10,611 nt of DNA. Source: Actinomycetota bacterium. Its GTDB lineage: Bacteria; Actinomycetota; Actinomycetes; Actinomycetales; Microbacteriaceae. The first letter of the stretch is position 1; every line of letters starts with the position of its first letter. Under the pieces are notes generated by a model that was not told the origin of the DNA, did no database searches, and saw only the letters and a list, made by a program, of their open reading frames with translations. The position numbers and the translations under genes were made by a program. The stretch covers positions 1 to 10,611 of the forward strand of contig WLNS01000045.1 of the NCBI GenBank assembly GCA_009699665.1, in the 5' to 3' direction. Positions 1 to 7,400 of this stretch are shown in pieces.

Positions 1-325
1 CCCGCGCCACGTCTTGCGAAAAAACCCGACCAGCCGGTGTGGGCACGATGAGAATCGGGGCTGAGTGCGGGTTGGCGGCGGTTGCCGCTGTGGTCTGATG
101 AGCGAGAAGGCCGTCCAGGGCCTCACCCCAAGGCTCAGGCTTCATGACCATTCCCGCGCCACCGCCATAGGGGGTGTCGTCAACGGTGTGGTGCACGTCG
201 TGGGTGAAGTCGCGCAGGTTGATGACGTCGAATTCGAGGATGCCCTTCTCGCGGGCCTTGCCCACGAGTGAGACATCGAGCACGTCGAAGAATTCAGGAA
301 AGATGGTGACAACGTCAATCCGCAT
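1..325 (-). CDS. trmD: tRNA (guanine-N1)-methyltransferase TrmD, 5' part only
   Basis: TrmD transfers a methyl group from S-adenosylmethionine to N1 of guanosine-37 in tRNAs, which prevents +1 frameshifting. About 108 N-terminal residues are visible; the rest lies beyond the left edge. Reading leftward from the ATG at 323-325 the protein starts [13 protein letters not shown], the typical TrmD start. The family motif [19 protein letters not shown] follows at about residues 39-57, then GMVMKPEP. The SAM-binding trefoil knot begins near the window edge (PILIVPTP) and its main part is not visible. The start overlaps the 3' end of rimM by 11 bp, and AGAGG lies 9 nt upstream, so the two are probably translationally coupled. 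It is the last visible gene of the rpsP-khpA-rimM-trmD operon. Identity is very secure; only completeness is unknown. Confidence 0.96.
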   Translation of the reverse strand, partial: MRIDVVTIFPEFFDVLDVSLVGKAREKGILEFDVINLRDFTHDVHHTVDDTPYGGGAGMVMKPEPWGEALDGLLAHQTTAATAANPHSAPILIVPTPAGRVFSQDVAR

Positions 326-887
326 CGCTGGCGGCCTCTTCGTCGTCGGGGAGTTGCTCGAATAGCCCGCCGGGCGGGGTGATGGTGACGGTTCGATTGG
401 CAATGTCTACAGACGGCACAATGGCGGCAACGAAGGGCACCATGACCTCGCCCGCGTCTGTCGCAACAACAAGAAGGTCTTGAGCGGGAAAGTGATCCAC
501 GCGTGAAACGGTGCCGACGGGCGCGCCCTCACGAAGAACAGTTAGTCCGACAAGCTGGTGGTCGTACCAGGCATTGGGTTCGTCGGGGCTGAGCTCGGGG
601 TCAACGTCAATCCACAAAATGGCACGCGCGAGAGATTCGGCCTGCGTGCGATCGTTTACGTCGTTGAAGAAGCCCACGGGATGTTCGTTGTACCACCGAA
701 GCTCCGTCAGGGTGAGATTCTTTCCGTGCCACGGCGAGGTGTCGAGCACCTGAAGGCTAAAGACGGCGCCCGGAACGAATCGCTTTTCGGGCTCATCGGT
801 AAAAAGCTCAATTTTCAGAGCACCCTTGAGCCCGTGCGCCTTGGTGAGTCGCCCGACCCGCAGTTGCGAGTGGCGCTCCGCGGCCAC
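315..887 (-). CDS. rimM: 16S rRNA processing / ribosome maturation factor RimM
   Basis: RimM binds ribosomal protein S19 and assists maturation of the 30S head and 16S rRNA processing. The N-terminal beta-barrel carries the family signature [13 protein letters not shown], followed by [12 protein letters not shown]. The C-terminal PRC-barrel runs from about [10 protein letters not shown] through [10 protein letters not shown] and VMVPFV to TITPPGGL. A short acidic tail ([10 protein letters not shown]) ends the protein. Two GTG starts are possible. The one at 885-887 gives 190 residues, begins one base after the khpA stop (TAAG-GTG) and places RVGRL near the N-terminus as is usual. The one at 915-917 adds ten Ser/Thr-rich residues and overlaps khpA by 29 bp. 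Neither has a clear Shine-Dalgarno sequence, so coupling to khpA is likely; I prefer the shorter form. The 3' end overlaps trmD by 11 bp. Confidence 0.95.
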   Translation of the reverse strand: MAAERHSQLRVGRLTKAHGLKGALKIELFTDEPEKRFVPGAVFSLQVLDTSPWHGKNLTLTELRWYNEHPVGFFNDVNDRTQAESLARAILWIDVDPELSPDEPNAWYDHQLVGLTVLREGAPVGTVSRVDHFPAQDLLVVATDAGEVMVPFVAAIVPSVDIANRTVTITPPGGLFEQLPDDEEAASDAD

Positions 888-888
888 C

Positions 889-1125
889 TTAGGCGTCAGT
901 GTCGACGACGTCGACACGAACAGAACGACCGTTGGCCAGCGTGTTCACAACGGTACGAATAGCCTTTGCCGTGCGTCCCGATCTTCCAATGACGCGCCCG
1001 AGGTCTTCGGGGTGCACATGAATCTCTAGCAGGTCGCCACGATTGTTTTCGCTCGCGACAACACGCACGTCATCGGGGTGATCGACGATCGCCTTGACAA
1101 CGTGCGCGAGGGCATCAGCAAGCAT
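889..1125 (-). CDS. khpA: KH-domain RNA-binding protein KhpA
   Basis: This is a 78-residue single KH-domain protein, the size usual for KhpA (YlqC/ribosomal-operon KH protein). The diagnostic GxxG RNA-binding loop is visible as GRSG at residues 47-50 within DLGRVIGRSGRTAKAIR. The N-terminal helix (LADALAHVVKAIVDHP) and the strand LEIHVHPED complete the fold. In firmicutes and some other bacteria KhpA pairs with KhpB/Jag to bind RNA and influence cell division and small-RNA function; that role here is inferred. It lies between rpsP (12 bp gap) and rimM, its conserved position in Gram-positive genomes. Start is the ATG at 1123-1125; no strong Shine-Dalgarno is visible, suggesting coupling to rpsP translation. 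Confidence 0.94.
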   Translation of the reverse strand: MLADALAHVVKAIVDHPDDVRVVASENNRGDLLEIHVHPEDLGRVIGRSGRTAKAIRTVVNTLANGRSVRVDVVDTDA

Positions 1126-1137
1126 GACTAAATCTCG

Positions 1138-1722
1138 TTACTCGGCTGCCGGCTCTTCGGCAGGCGCTTCTTCGGCAGGCGCTTCTTCTGCGGCTACCTC
1201 TTCGGCAACTGCTTCGACGGGCGCCTCTGCCTCAGCCGACTCTGCGGCTTCAGCCACAATGTCGGTCGTCGCTTCAGCAGCAACCTCGGAGTCGCCAGCA
1301 ATGTCGTCGGCGGAAACTTCAGCGGCGACCTCGGCAGCAACCTCAGCCACAACCTCTGCCTTGACAGCCTTCTCGACCTTGGGACGAAGCACCGGCTTTT
1401 TCTTGGCGTCAGCCTGAAACGGTACCTTCGGTTCGGCCATGCGAACGGTGTTCTTGGCGTCTTTCTCGCCCTTGAACGTGCCCCAGTCGCCGGTGAGCTT
1501 GAGAAGCGCCGTTACTTGTTCGGTCGGCTGGGCGCCGACGCTGAGCCAGTACTGGGCGCGGTCCGACTTGACCTCGATAACCGAAGGTTCGGCCGTCGGC
1601 ACGTAGCGGCCGATCTCTTCGATGACGCGACCGTCACGCTTGGTGCGCGAGTCGGCCACAACGATGCGGTAGTGCGGCGCGCGGATTTTACCGAAGCGCT
1701 TCAAACGAATCTTGACAGACAC
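1138..1722 (-). CDS. rpsP: 30S ribosomal protein S16 with long Ala/Glu-rich tail
   Basis: S16 binds the 5' domain of 16S rRNA early in 30S assembly. Residues 1-85 are the canonical S16 domain: [20 protein letters not shown] at the start, then [10 protein letters not shown] and [13 protein letters not shown]. The protein is 194 residues, well over twice the length of the conserved domain. Residues 86-115 are basic and Lys-rich. Residues 120-194 are almost entirely Ala, Glu, Val and Asp, with repeats such as [11 protein letters not shown] and [12 protein letters not shown], probably unstructured. Extended S16 tails are known in actinobacteria. The start is GTG at 1720-1722, supported by a strong AGGAGA at 1726-1731. 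It heads the rpsP-khpA-rimM-trmD operon and likely has its own promoter in the 212 bp upstream gap. Confidence 0.97.
   Translation of the reverse strand: MSVKIRLKRFGKIRAPHYRIVVADSRTKRDGRVIEEIGRYVPTAEPSVIEVKSDRAQYWLSVGAQPTEQVTALLKLTGDWGTFKGEKDAKNTVRMAEPKVPFQADAKKKPVLRPKVEKAVKAEVVAEVAAEVAAEVSADDIAGDSEVAAEATTDIVAEAAESAEAEAPVEAVAEEVAAEEAPAEEAPAEEPAAE
1156..1185 (-). repeat. Perfect 15-bp tandem duplication in the rpsP tail
   Basis: The 15-mer TTCGGCAGGCGCTTC (plus strand) occurs twice back to back, at 1156-1170 and 1171-1185. It is in frame and encodes a repeated five-residue Glu-Ala-Pro-Ala-Glu type unit in the acidic S16 tail. The exact identity suggests recent slippage, making tail length likely to vary between strains. 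Confidence 0.85.
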
Positions 1723-1725
1723 AAT

Positions 1726-1731
1726 TCTCCT
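1726..1731 (-). promoter_or_regulatory. Shine-Dalgarno of rpsP
   Basis: AGGAGA on the minus strand lies 3 nt (AGGAG core, 4 nt) upstream of the GTG at 1722. It fixes the GTG as the rpsP start and predicts high translation, as expected for a ribosomal protein. Confidence 0.8.
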
Positions 1732-1806
1732 GAATGTGAACGAAAGCGATGAACTTCAGCGCCGAAAGAGTGGGGACACCTCGGCAAAGCTCTTAAGGGG
1801 TTTTGT

Positions 1807-1828
1807 CCGGCCTCTGATAGAGGGTCGG
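1807..1828 (-). other. Stem-loop in the rpsP leader
   Basis: On the minus strand CCTCT-ATC-AGAGG forms a perfect 5-bp stem with a 3-nt loop. It is extended at its base by CCG/CGG pairing across a small asymmetric internal loop. It sits about 85 nt upstream of the rpsP start and downstream of the candidate promoter, so it would be in the 5' leader. It is followed by ACAAAACCCC and not by a U tract, so it is not a standard intrinsic terminator. A regulatory or mRNA-stability role is possible but not shown. Confidence 0.4.
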
Positions 1829-1852
1829 AAACCAGCAAAACACGCGTTCTCC

Positions 1853-1882
1853 ATAGTGCCAGATACCGCAGTCATAAGCCAA
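1853..1882 (-). promoter_or_regulatory. Candidate promoter of the rpsP operon
   Basis: Reading the minus strand, TTGGCT (1882-1877) resembles a -35 box and CACTAT (1858-1853) is a weak -10, separated by 18 bp. It would give a leader of roughly 120 nt before rpsP. The position, between the hairpin after ffh and the rpsP Shine-Dalgarno, is right for a promoter, but the -10 matches the consensus at only half its positions. Confidence 0.35.
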
Positions 1883-1910
1883 TCGACGACGACCGCCCCG
1901 AGAGCTCGTT

Positions 1911-1925
1911 GCCCTCGGCGAGGGC
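1911..1925 (-). terminator. Hairpin immediately after ffh, possible terminator
   Basis: Nine bases after the ffh stop codon the minus strand reads GCCCTC-GCC-GAGGGC, a perfect 6-bp GC-rich stem with a 3-nt loop. No run of U follows (AACGAG), so it is a U-tract-less candidate of the kind often seen in actinobacteria, or simply a 3'-end stabilising hairpin. It may separate the smc-ftsY-ffh transcript from the rpsP operon. Confidence 0.45.
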
Positions 1926-1934
1926 CTGTGCCGG

Positions 1935-3509
1935 TTAGCGACCGCCCAGCAACTTTTGCATGTCAGCCAGTTCCTCGGCACTCAAATCGCCGACGCCCCC
2001 GGCACCCCCGTCGACCGCTCCGGTGGCGGCACCCAGGCCGAATCCGGCTCCCGAACCACCCTGCCCACCCTGGCTGATGGCCGCGTTTTCGGCCGCGCGC
2101 TTCGCCGGGTTTCCCGATCGAGACGTCTTTTTCTTTGTCGCTTTGGGGCGCGAGCCGCCAATTCCTCCGGGAATGGGACCCATGCCCGGAATTTGCGGAA
2201 CCTTACCCTTGGCGACCGTCTTCATCATCTTGGCGGCCTGATCAAAGCGATTGACCAGCGAGTTCACATCGGTCACCGTGACACCCGATCCTTGCGCAAT
2301 GCGCAGGCGACGCGAGCCGTTGAGAAGTCGCGAGTTGCGACGTTCGGCGGGCGTCATCGACCGGATGATGGCCTCGGTGCGGGTGATTTCGCTCTCATCA
2401 AAGTTATCGAGCTGGGCTTTCATCTGACCCGAGCCCGGCAGCATGCCCATCATCTTCTTGAGGGATCCCATGTTTTTGAGCTGCTGCATCTGCTCAAGAA
2501 AGTCCTCGAGCGTAAATGTCTCGGTGGCAATCTTCTGCGCCACCTTCGCCTGTTCGTCGGCGTCAAAAGTCTGCTGTGCCTGCTCAATCAGGGTGAGGAT
2601 GTCACCGAGGTCAAGAATGCGACTCGCCATGCGATCCGGATAGAAGGGTTCGAAGTCATCGAGTGACTCGCCCGTCGAGGCGAACATGATGGGGCGCTCC
2701 GTTGCCGAGACTACCGAGAGGGCAGCACCACCCCGAGCGTCACCGTCGAGCTTGGTGAGCACCACGCCCGTGAAGTCAACGCCCTGTTGAAAAGCCTCTG
2801 CCGTGGCGACGGCGTCTTGCCCGATCATGGCGTCAATAACAAAGAACACCTCGTCGGGCGAGGTCGCCTTGCGAATATCGGACGCTTCTTTCATCAGTTC
2901 GGCATCGACACCGAGGCGTCCGGCCGTGTCAATGATGACGACGTCGTAAAGCTTGTCGGTCGCGTACTTCAAGGAATCTTTAGCCACCTTGACCGGGTTG
3001 CCCTTGCCGTTTCCGGGTTCCGGAGCAAAAATGGCGACGCCGGCGTTGCCGGCAATAACCTCAAGCTGGGTGACGGCGTTGGGCCGCTGCAGGTCGCAGG
3101 CAACCAGCAGGGGCGTGTGCTTCTCTTTGGCCAGCCACTTGGCCAACTTGCCCGCGAGCGTCGTCTTGCCCGACCCCTGGAGGCCGGCCAGCATGATGAC
3201 CGTGGGCGGCTTCTTGGCGAATTCGATGCGGCGCTGCTGTCCACCCAAAATGGTGACGAGCTCGTCGTTGACGATCTGAACGACCTGCTGTGCGGGATTC
3301 AGCGCTTTGTTGACATCGTCGCTGAGCGCGCGTTCCCGAACCGCACTCTGAAAAGACTTGACAACCGTGAGTGAAACGTCGGCGTCGAGCATGGCGCGAC
3401 GGATCTCACGCAGGGTTCCGTCGACATCCGCCTCGGTAAGTTTGCCTTTTCCGCGCAGGCTCTTGAGCGCATCCGTGAGACGCGACGAGAGATTTCCGAA
3501 CGTGGCCAT
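1935..3509 (-). CDS. ffh: Signal recognition particle GTPase Ffh
   Basis: Ffh binds signal sequences on nascent chains together with the 4.5S RNA and delivers ribosomes to FtsY at the membrane. The 524-residue protein has an N domain (residues 1-90), a G domain with P-loop GLQGSGKT (109-116), DLQRPNA (139-145), DTAGR (194-198) and TKLD (252-255). An M domain follows at about 325-435, with methionine-rich segments (MQQLKNMGSLKKMMGMLPG) and the RNA-binding RLRIAQGSG near 402-409. The tail from about 440 is unusual: a PGMGPIPGGIGG stretch, a basic segment (KATKKKTSRSG) and a Gly-rich run ending AEELADMQKLLGGR. The ATG at 3507-3509 is preceded by a strong GGAGGGG. The gene is 12 bp downstream of ftsY. 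The 4.5S RNA gene is not in the window. Confidence 0.98.
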   Translation of the reverse strand: MATFGNLSSRLTDALKSLRGKGKLTEADVDGTLREIRRAMLDADVSLTVVKSFQSAVRERALSDDVNKALNPAQQVVQIVNDELVTILGGQQRRIEFAKKPPTVIMLAGLQGSGKTTLAGKLAKWLAKEKHTPLLVACDLQRPNAVTQLEVIAGNAGVAIFAPEPGNGKGNPVKVAKDSLKYATDKLYDVVIIDTAGRLGVDAELMKEASDIRKATSPDEVFFVIDAMIGQDAVATAEAFQQGVDFTGVVLTKLDGDARGGAALSVVSATERPIMFASTGESLDDFEPFYPDRMASRILDLGDILTLIEQAQQTFDADEQAKVAQKIATETFTLEDFLEQMQQLKNMGSLKKMMGMLPGSGQMKAQLDNFDESEITRTEAIIRSMTPAERRNSRLLNGSRRLRIAQGSGVTVTDVNSLVNRFDQAAKMMKTVAKGKVPQIPGMGPIPGGIGGSRPKATKKKTSRSGNPAKRAAENAAISQGGQGGSGAGFGLGAATGAVDGGAGGVGDLSAEELADMQKLLGGR

Positions 3510-3511
3510 GA

Positions 3512-3518
3512 CCCCTCC
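3512..3518 (-). promoter_or_regulatory. Shine-Dalgarno of ffh
   Basis: GGAGGGG on the minus strand lies in the 12-bp gap between the ftsY stop and the ffh ATG, with the GGAGG core 4 nt from the start. It supports independent strong initiation of ffh within the shared transcript. Confidence 0.8.
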
Positions 3519-3521
3519 AGC

Positions 3522-4400
3522 CTACTCAACGAGGGCTGCAGCGAAAGCGACCGGACTGAAGCCCGAGAGGTCGGCGATGCTCTCGCCACTGCCCACCAGC
3601 TTCACCGGAATGCCCGTGCGCTCCTGCACGGCGAGCACGAAACCGCCCTTAGCCGAACCGTCCAACTTGGTCAGCACGAGCCCGGTGACCCCCGCGTGTT
3701 CGAGGAATGCCTCGGCCTGCACCAAACCGTTTTGACCCGTGGTCGCGTCGAGCACGAGAAGCACTTCGGCGATGGGCGACTGTTTTTCGATGACGCGACG
3801 AATCTTCGACAGTTCATCCATCAGACCGCTCTTCGTCTGAAGCCGGCCCGCGGTGTCGACAATGGCGACGTCGATTGATTGGGCGATCGCAAACTCAACC
3901 GTCTGAAAAGCAACGCTCGAAGGGTCTTGACCCTCCTGTTGCGGACGAACAATCTGAACGCCCGCGCGTTCGGCCCACGTCGCCAATTGATCGACCGCGG
4001 CGGCCCGGAACGTGTCGGCAGCACCCAGCACGACGGAACGCCCTGCGGTGGTGATGAACTTGGCCAACTTTCCGATGGTCGTGGTCTTGCCCACCCCGTT
4101 GACGCCGACCACGAGAACGACGGCCGGACGATCCTGAAGCTTGAGCGTGGTGTCAAAACGGCTCAGGCGCTCCTCGAGAACTTCGCGCAAGAGGCGCACA
4201 AAGTCGTCGTCGTCGGTGGGCGGAATCTTGGCGACGCTCGCCTTGACCGCGTCGATAAGCTCGTCGGTCACGTCCGGTCCGAAATCGGCGGCGAGCAGGG
4301 TGGCTTCGAGATCATCCCACGTGTCTTCGTTAATCACGAAGGAACGCGCGAACATGCCCCTCAGCTTTGAGCCGAGTCCCCAGCCCTTCTTGTCCGCCAT
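3522..4400 (-). CDS. ftsY: Signal recognition particle receptor FtsY (short form)
   Basis: FtsY is the membrane-associated GTPase that docks the SRP-ribosome complex; it and Ffh activate each other's GTP hydrolysis. With the ATG at 4398-4400 the protein is 292 residues. The N domain covers about 20-85. The G domain shows GVNGVGKT (99-106), DTFRAAA (129-135), DTAGR (182-186), TKLD (244-247) and the closing GSGES (270-274). There is no acidic A domain as in E. coli; instead a short basic/hydrophobic segment, WGLGSKLRGMFARSF (7-21), precedes the N domain and could be the membrane-targeting helix. A longer open frame extends upstream to 4556, but it lies inside smc and lacks family similarity, so I reject it. 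The gap to the smc stop is 16 bp; no clear Shine-Dalgarno is seen, so translation may be coupled to smc. Confidence 0.96.
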   Translation of the reverse strand: MADKKGWGLGSKLRGMFARSFVINEDTWDDLEATLLAADFGPDVTDELIDAVKASVAKIPPTDDDDFVRLLREVLEERLSRFDTTLKLQDRPAVVLVVGVNGVGKTTTIGKLAKFITTAGRSVVLGAADTFRAAAVDQLATWAERAGVQIVRPQQEGQDPSSVAFQTVEFAIAQSIDVAIVDTAGRLQTKSGLMDELSKIRRVIEKQSPIAEVLLVLDATTGQNGLVQAEAFLEHAGVTGLVLTKLDGSAKGGFVLAVQERTGIPVKLVGSGESIADLSGFSPVAFAAALVE

Positions 4401-4416
4401 GCCACAAGGGTATTCG

Positions 4417-7400
4417 CTAGGAGGCCTCAGCCTGTCCGACGCGCTGTCCGACGACAGCCGAGACCCCGTCCTGACGCATCGAAACGCCATAGAGTGCGTC
4501 GGCAATCTCCATCGTGCGCTTCTGGTGCGTGATGACAATGAGTTGGCTCGACGCACGCAGGTCTTCGAACGTGGTCAGCAGACGACCAAGGTTTGCGTCA
4601 TCCAGGGCGGCCTCGACCTCATCAAGAATGTAGAACGGACTCGGTCGTGCTTTGAAGATGGCCAACAGAAAAGCCACCGCAGCGAGCGACTTTTCGCCAC
4701 CCGACAGCAGGCTCAATCGCTCAATTTTCTTGCCGGCCGGCTTCACCGTTACTTCAACACCGGTGGTGAGCATGTCATCGGGTGCGGTGAGCGTCATGGT
4801 GCCCGAGCCGCCCGGAAAAAGGACCGGCAAAACGTCGTCGAAAGCCAGCCTGGTGTCTTCGAAGGCAGCCGCAAAAATGGTGTGCATGGTGGCATCAACT
4901 TCGTCGATGATGCTGAGCAGATCGCGGCGGGTGTTCGTCAGGTCGGTCAGCTGTTCGGTGAGGAACTGGTGGCGCGCTTCGAGGGCCGAGAACTCCTCGA
5001 GGGCGAGGGGGTTCACCCGACCCAGGGCCGAAAGTTTGCGTTCGGCCTTTTCTAAACGTCGCTCCTGATCGGCGCGAACGAAGGGCGTGTCATCAACGCC
5101 GGGCACATCGGGGCCATACTCTGCGACCAGAACGTCCTCGACAAGTCCGAGCTCTGTCGACGCCCGCTCGACCAGCGTCGACACCTGCAACTTCTTCTCA
5201 TAAATCTGAAGTTCCAAGCCGTGCACGCTCTCAGTGATGCCGGCAAGTTTTGTGCGCAGTTCTTCTTCGTCAACACGTAACGCACTGAGTTCCGCGGTCG
5301 AGGCGGTGCGCTCGGTTTCTCGTTGCTGCGAAATAACCCGAGCCTCGCTCAACGAGCGATCCGCGGAATCGAGCACGGCGGGCAAATCGGAGACCACTGA
5401 TGTCGCCACCTCAACCTGACGTCTGCGTTCGAGCGCTCGTCGGGCGGCTTCATCAGCGGCCTGTCGATCCGTCTCAAGCTGCGTGCGCAGTCCATCGACC
5501 CGAAGTTCTTCGGCCCGAACCCGCTCACGCGCTGTCTCGACGAGCAGCCGCGCCTGCACTTCACGCTCACGCTGTGCCTCGAACGCCGTGAGAGCCCGCT
5601 CCCGAACCTCAAAGTCGGCCACGGGGGCCGGTGTCGATTCTTTGGCCGCTAACTCCGCGTTCGCGCGCTCAAGCTCGTCCGTCGCGGCGCCCACTTTCTC
5701 AACCGTCGCCTCGAGAGCTTCGCTCAGCCGCGTCACTTCGGCCAGGGCGGATTCAGCCTGGGCTTTCGCTCGGTTGTAGTCTTCCGAACGGGCAGCTAAC
5801 TGTGCATCGAATTCCCGCAGTGCAGCGAGCGCGGCCACCGAGCGCTCTTTGGCCACCTGCGCGTTCCCCCGACGGTCGGCAAGCTCGAGGCGGGCCGCGT
5901 CAGTGTCGCGGGTTGTCGTTGTGAGCGCAGACACCGCGGCATCTCGCTCAGCAACGAGCTCGATGCGACTTCGCGTGGCACCGCTGCCCCCGGAGAGCAC
6001 GAACCGGGTCAAGACTTCGCCGGCTTTCGTGATGACCATCACATTGCGATCGAGCGACGCGTAGGTCTTCTTCCAGGCTGCGCGGGCTGTGTCGAGATCG
6101 TCAGCAATCACGGTATCGGCCAGCAGGCCCAAGACTCCCGACGGACCCGTGACCACGGAGGCAGCGGTGACAACGCCCGAGCTCACCGGAACTGACGATA
6201 CGCGGGTCGACGCCGATCCGACGACAATGTTCACCCGGCCCATCGATGCCTTTTCGGCGGCGGCCAGTGCGTCGACGGCAGAGTCGAGGTTCTCGGCCAG
6301 CACGGCGTCAGAGAGACCGCCAAGTGCGGCAGCAATGGCCGTCTCGAAGCCTGGCTGGATCGATACTTTTTCTGCCACGAGCCCGGCGATTCCGGCGAGC
6401 TTCGCCGCGACGAGTTCGGCCGAGCCGTCTTGCTGATCCATCGCGAGGGTCAGCGCCGAAATGCGGGCGGTCAGCGCTTCTGCCTCGCGTTCGAGGGCGT
6501 GCACGCGATCGCGCCGCTCATCGACAGCCGCCTCGCTCGCGGCAACCGCGTCCTCCGCCTCGGTGTAGGCACGGCCCAACGTTTCAGCGTTGCCCGCGGC
6601 CGTCTGTTGCCCCTCGAGAGAAGCCAGAAGTTCTTCGGCGATTGATTGGCGGTCTTGTGCCCCCGAAAGCGCGTCGAGCGCTCGTTGTCGCTCACCCATG
6701 ACCGCATCGCGAGCCGACTGTGCGGCGTCGCGGGCCCCGCGCAGGGCAGCCGCATCGAGTTCCGCGCGCGAGACCAATGCTCCCAGTTCGTTGAGTTCGG
6801 CCTCTGCCTGCTGCAGAACGGCACGCGCCGCGGCGGTCGCCTGTTGAGTTTCGTGCCAGGCGCTCTCGGCCGCACCGGCAGCGGTCGCCAGAGCGGTCGC
6901 TTCTGCCACCGCGTCATCAACCATCGATTGCGTGACTCCCGACGCGAGCGGCGTCTGATCCGCATCCGCACTGAACAGTGAGAGGCGCTGATTCGCCAGG
7001 GTGAACAGTCCGCGCAGTCGTTCCTGAATCGATTCCAAGGCAAAGACCGTGCGCCGGGCTTCGTCGACGGCATCGGTCGACGCTTCTGATTCAAGACGGC
7101 GAATACGCAAGCTTGCCCGCTCGAGCTGCTCTTGCAACACAATGCGTTCGCTGTGGCGCTCCGACTCAGACTTGTTGAACCCGTCGAGCGCGAGACGCAG
7201 CGTGACCACGTCATCGGCAAGCAGGCGGGCCCGCGCATCGCGCACCTCGGCCTGAATGGCCACTGCTTCGCGAGCGATATCTGCTTGCGCACCCAGAGGT
7301 TTCAATTGGCGGCGCACTTCGCCCGCGAGGTCCGACAGGCGCGTGAGGTTGGCCTGCATGGCCTCGAGCTTGCGCACCGTCTTCTCTTTGCGGCGGCGGT

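Noticed and set aside
1141..1340. Possible CRISPR or minisatellite from the repetitive Ala/Glu tract
   Set aside because: The repeats are short, contiguous and in frame with no spacers. They encode the low-complexity S16 tail.
1723..1934. 4.5S (SRP) RNA gene or riboswitch next to ffh
   Set aside because: No GGAA-tetraloop long hairpin typical of SRP RNA and no known riboswitch core is visible; only two short stem-loops are present.
1793..1981. 62-codon minus-strand frame in the ffh-rpsP gap
   Set aside because: It overlaps the end of ffh in another frame and has no recognisable domain. The gap is better explained as a terminator/promoter region.
4401..4556. 52-codon N-terminal extension of ftsY
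   Set aside because: It lies wholly within the smc 3' end and the intergenic gap in a different frame and has no similarity to FtsY; the family-like start is MADKKGWGLG at 4400.
4141..5055. Long plus-strand open frame of 304 codons over the smc/ftsY junction
   Set aside because: It lies antisense to SMC and FtsY, whose motifs are unmistakable, and its translation resembles no known fold. It is a by-product of GC-rich codon use.
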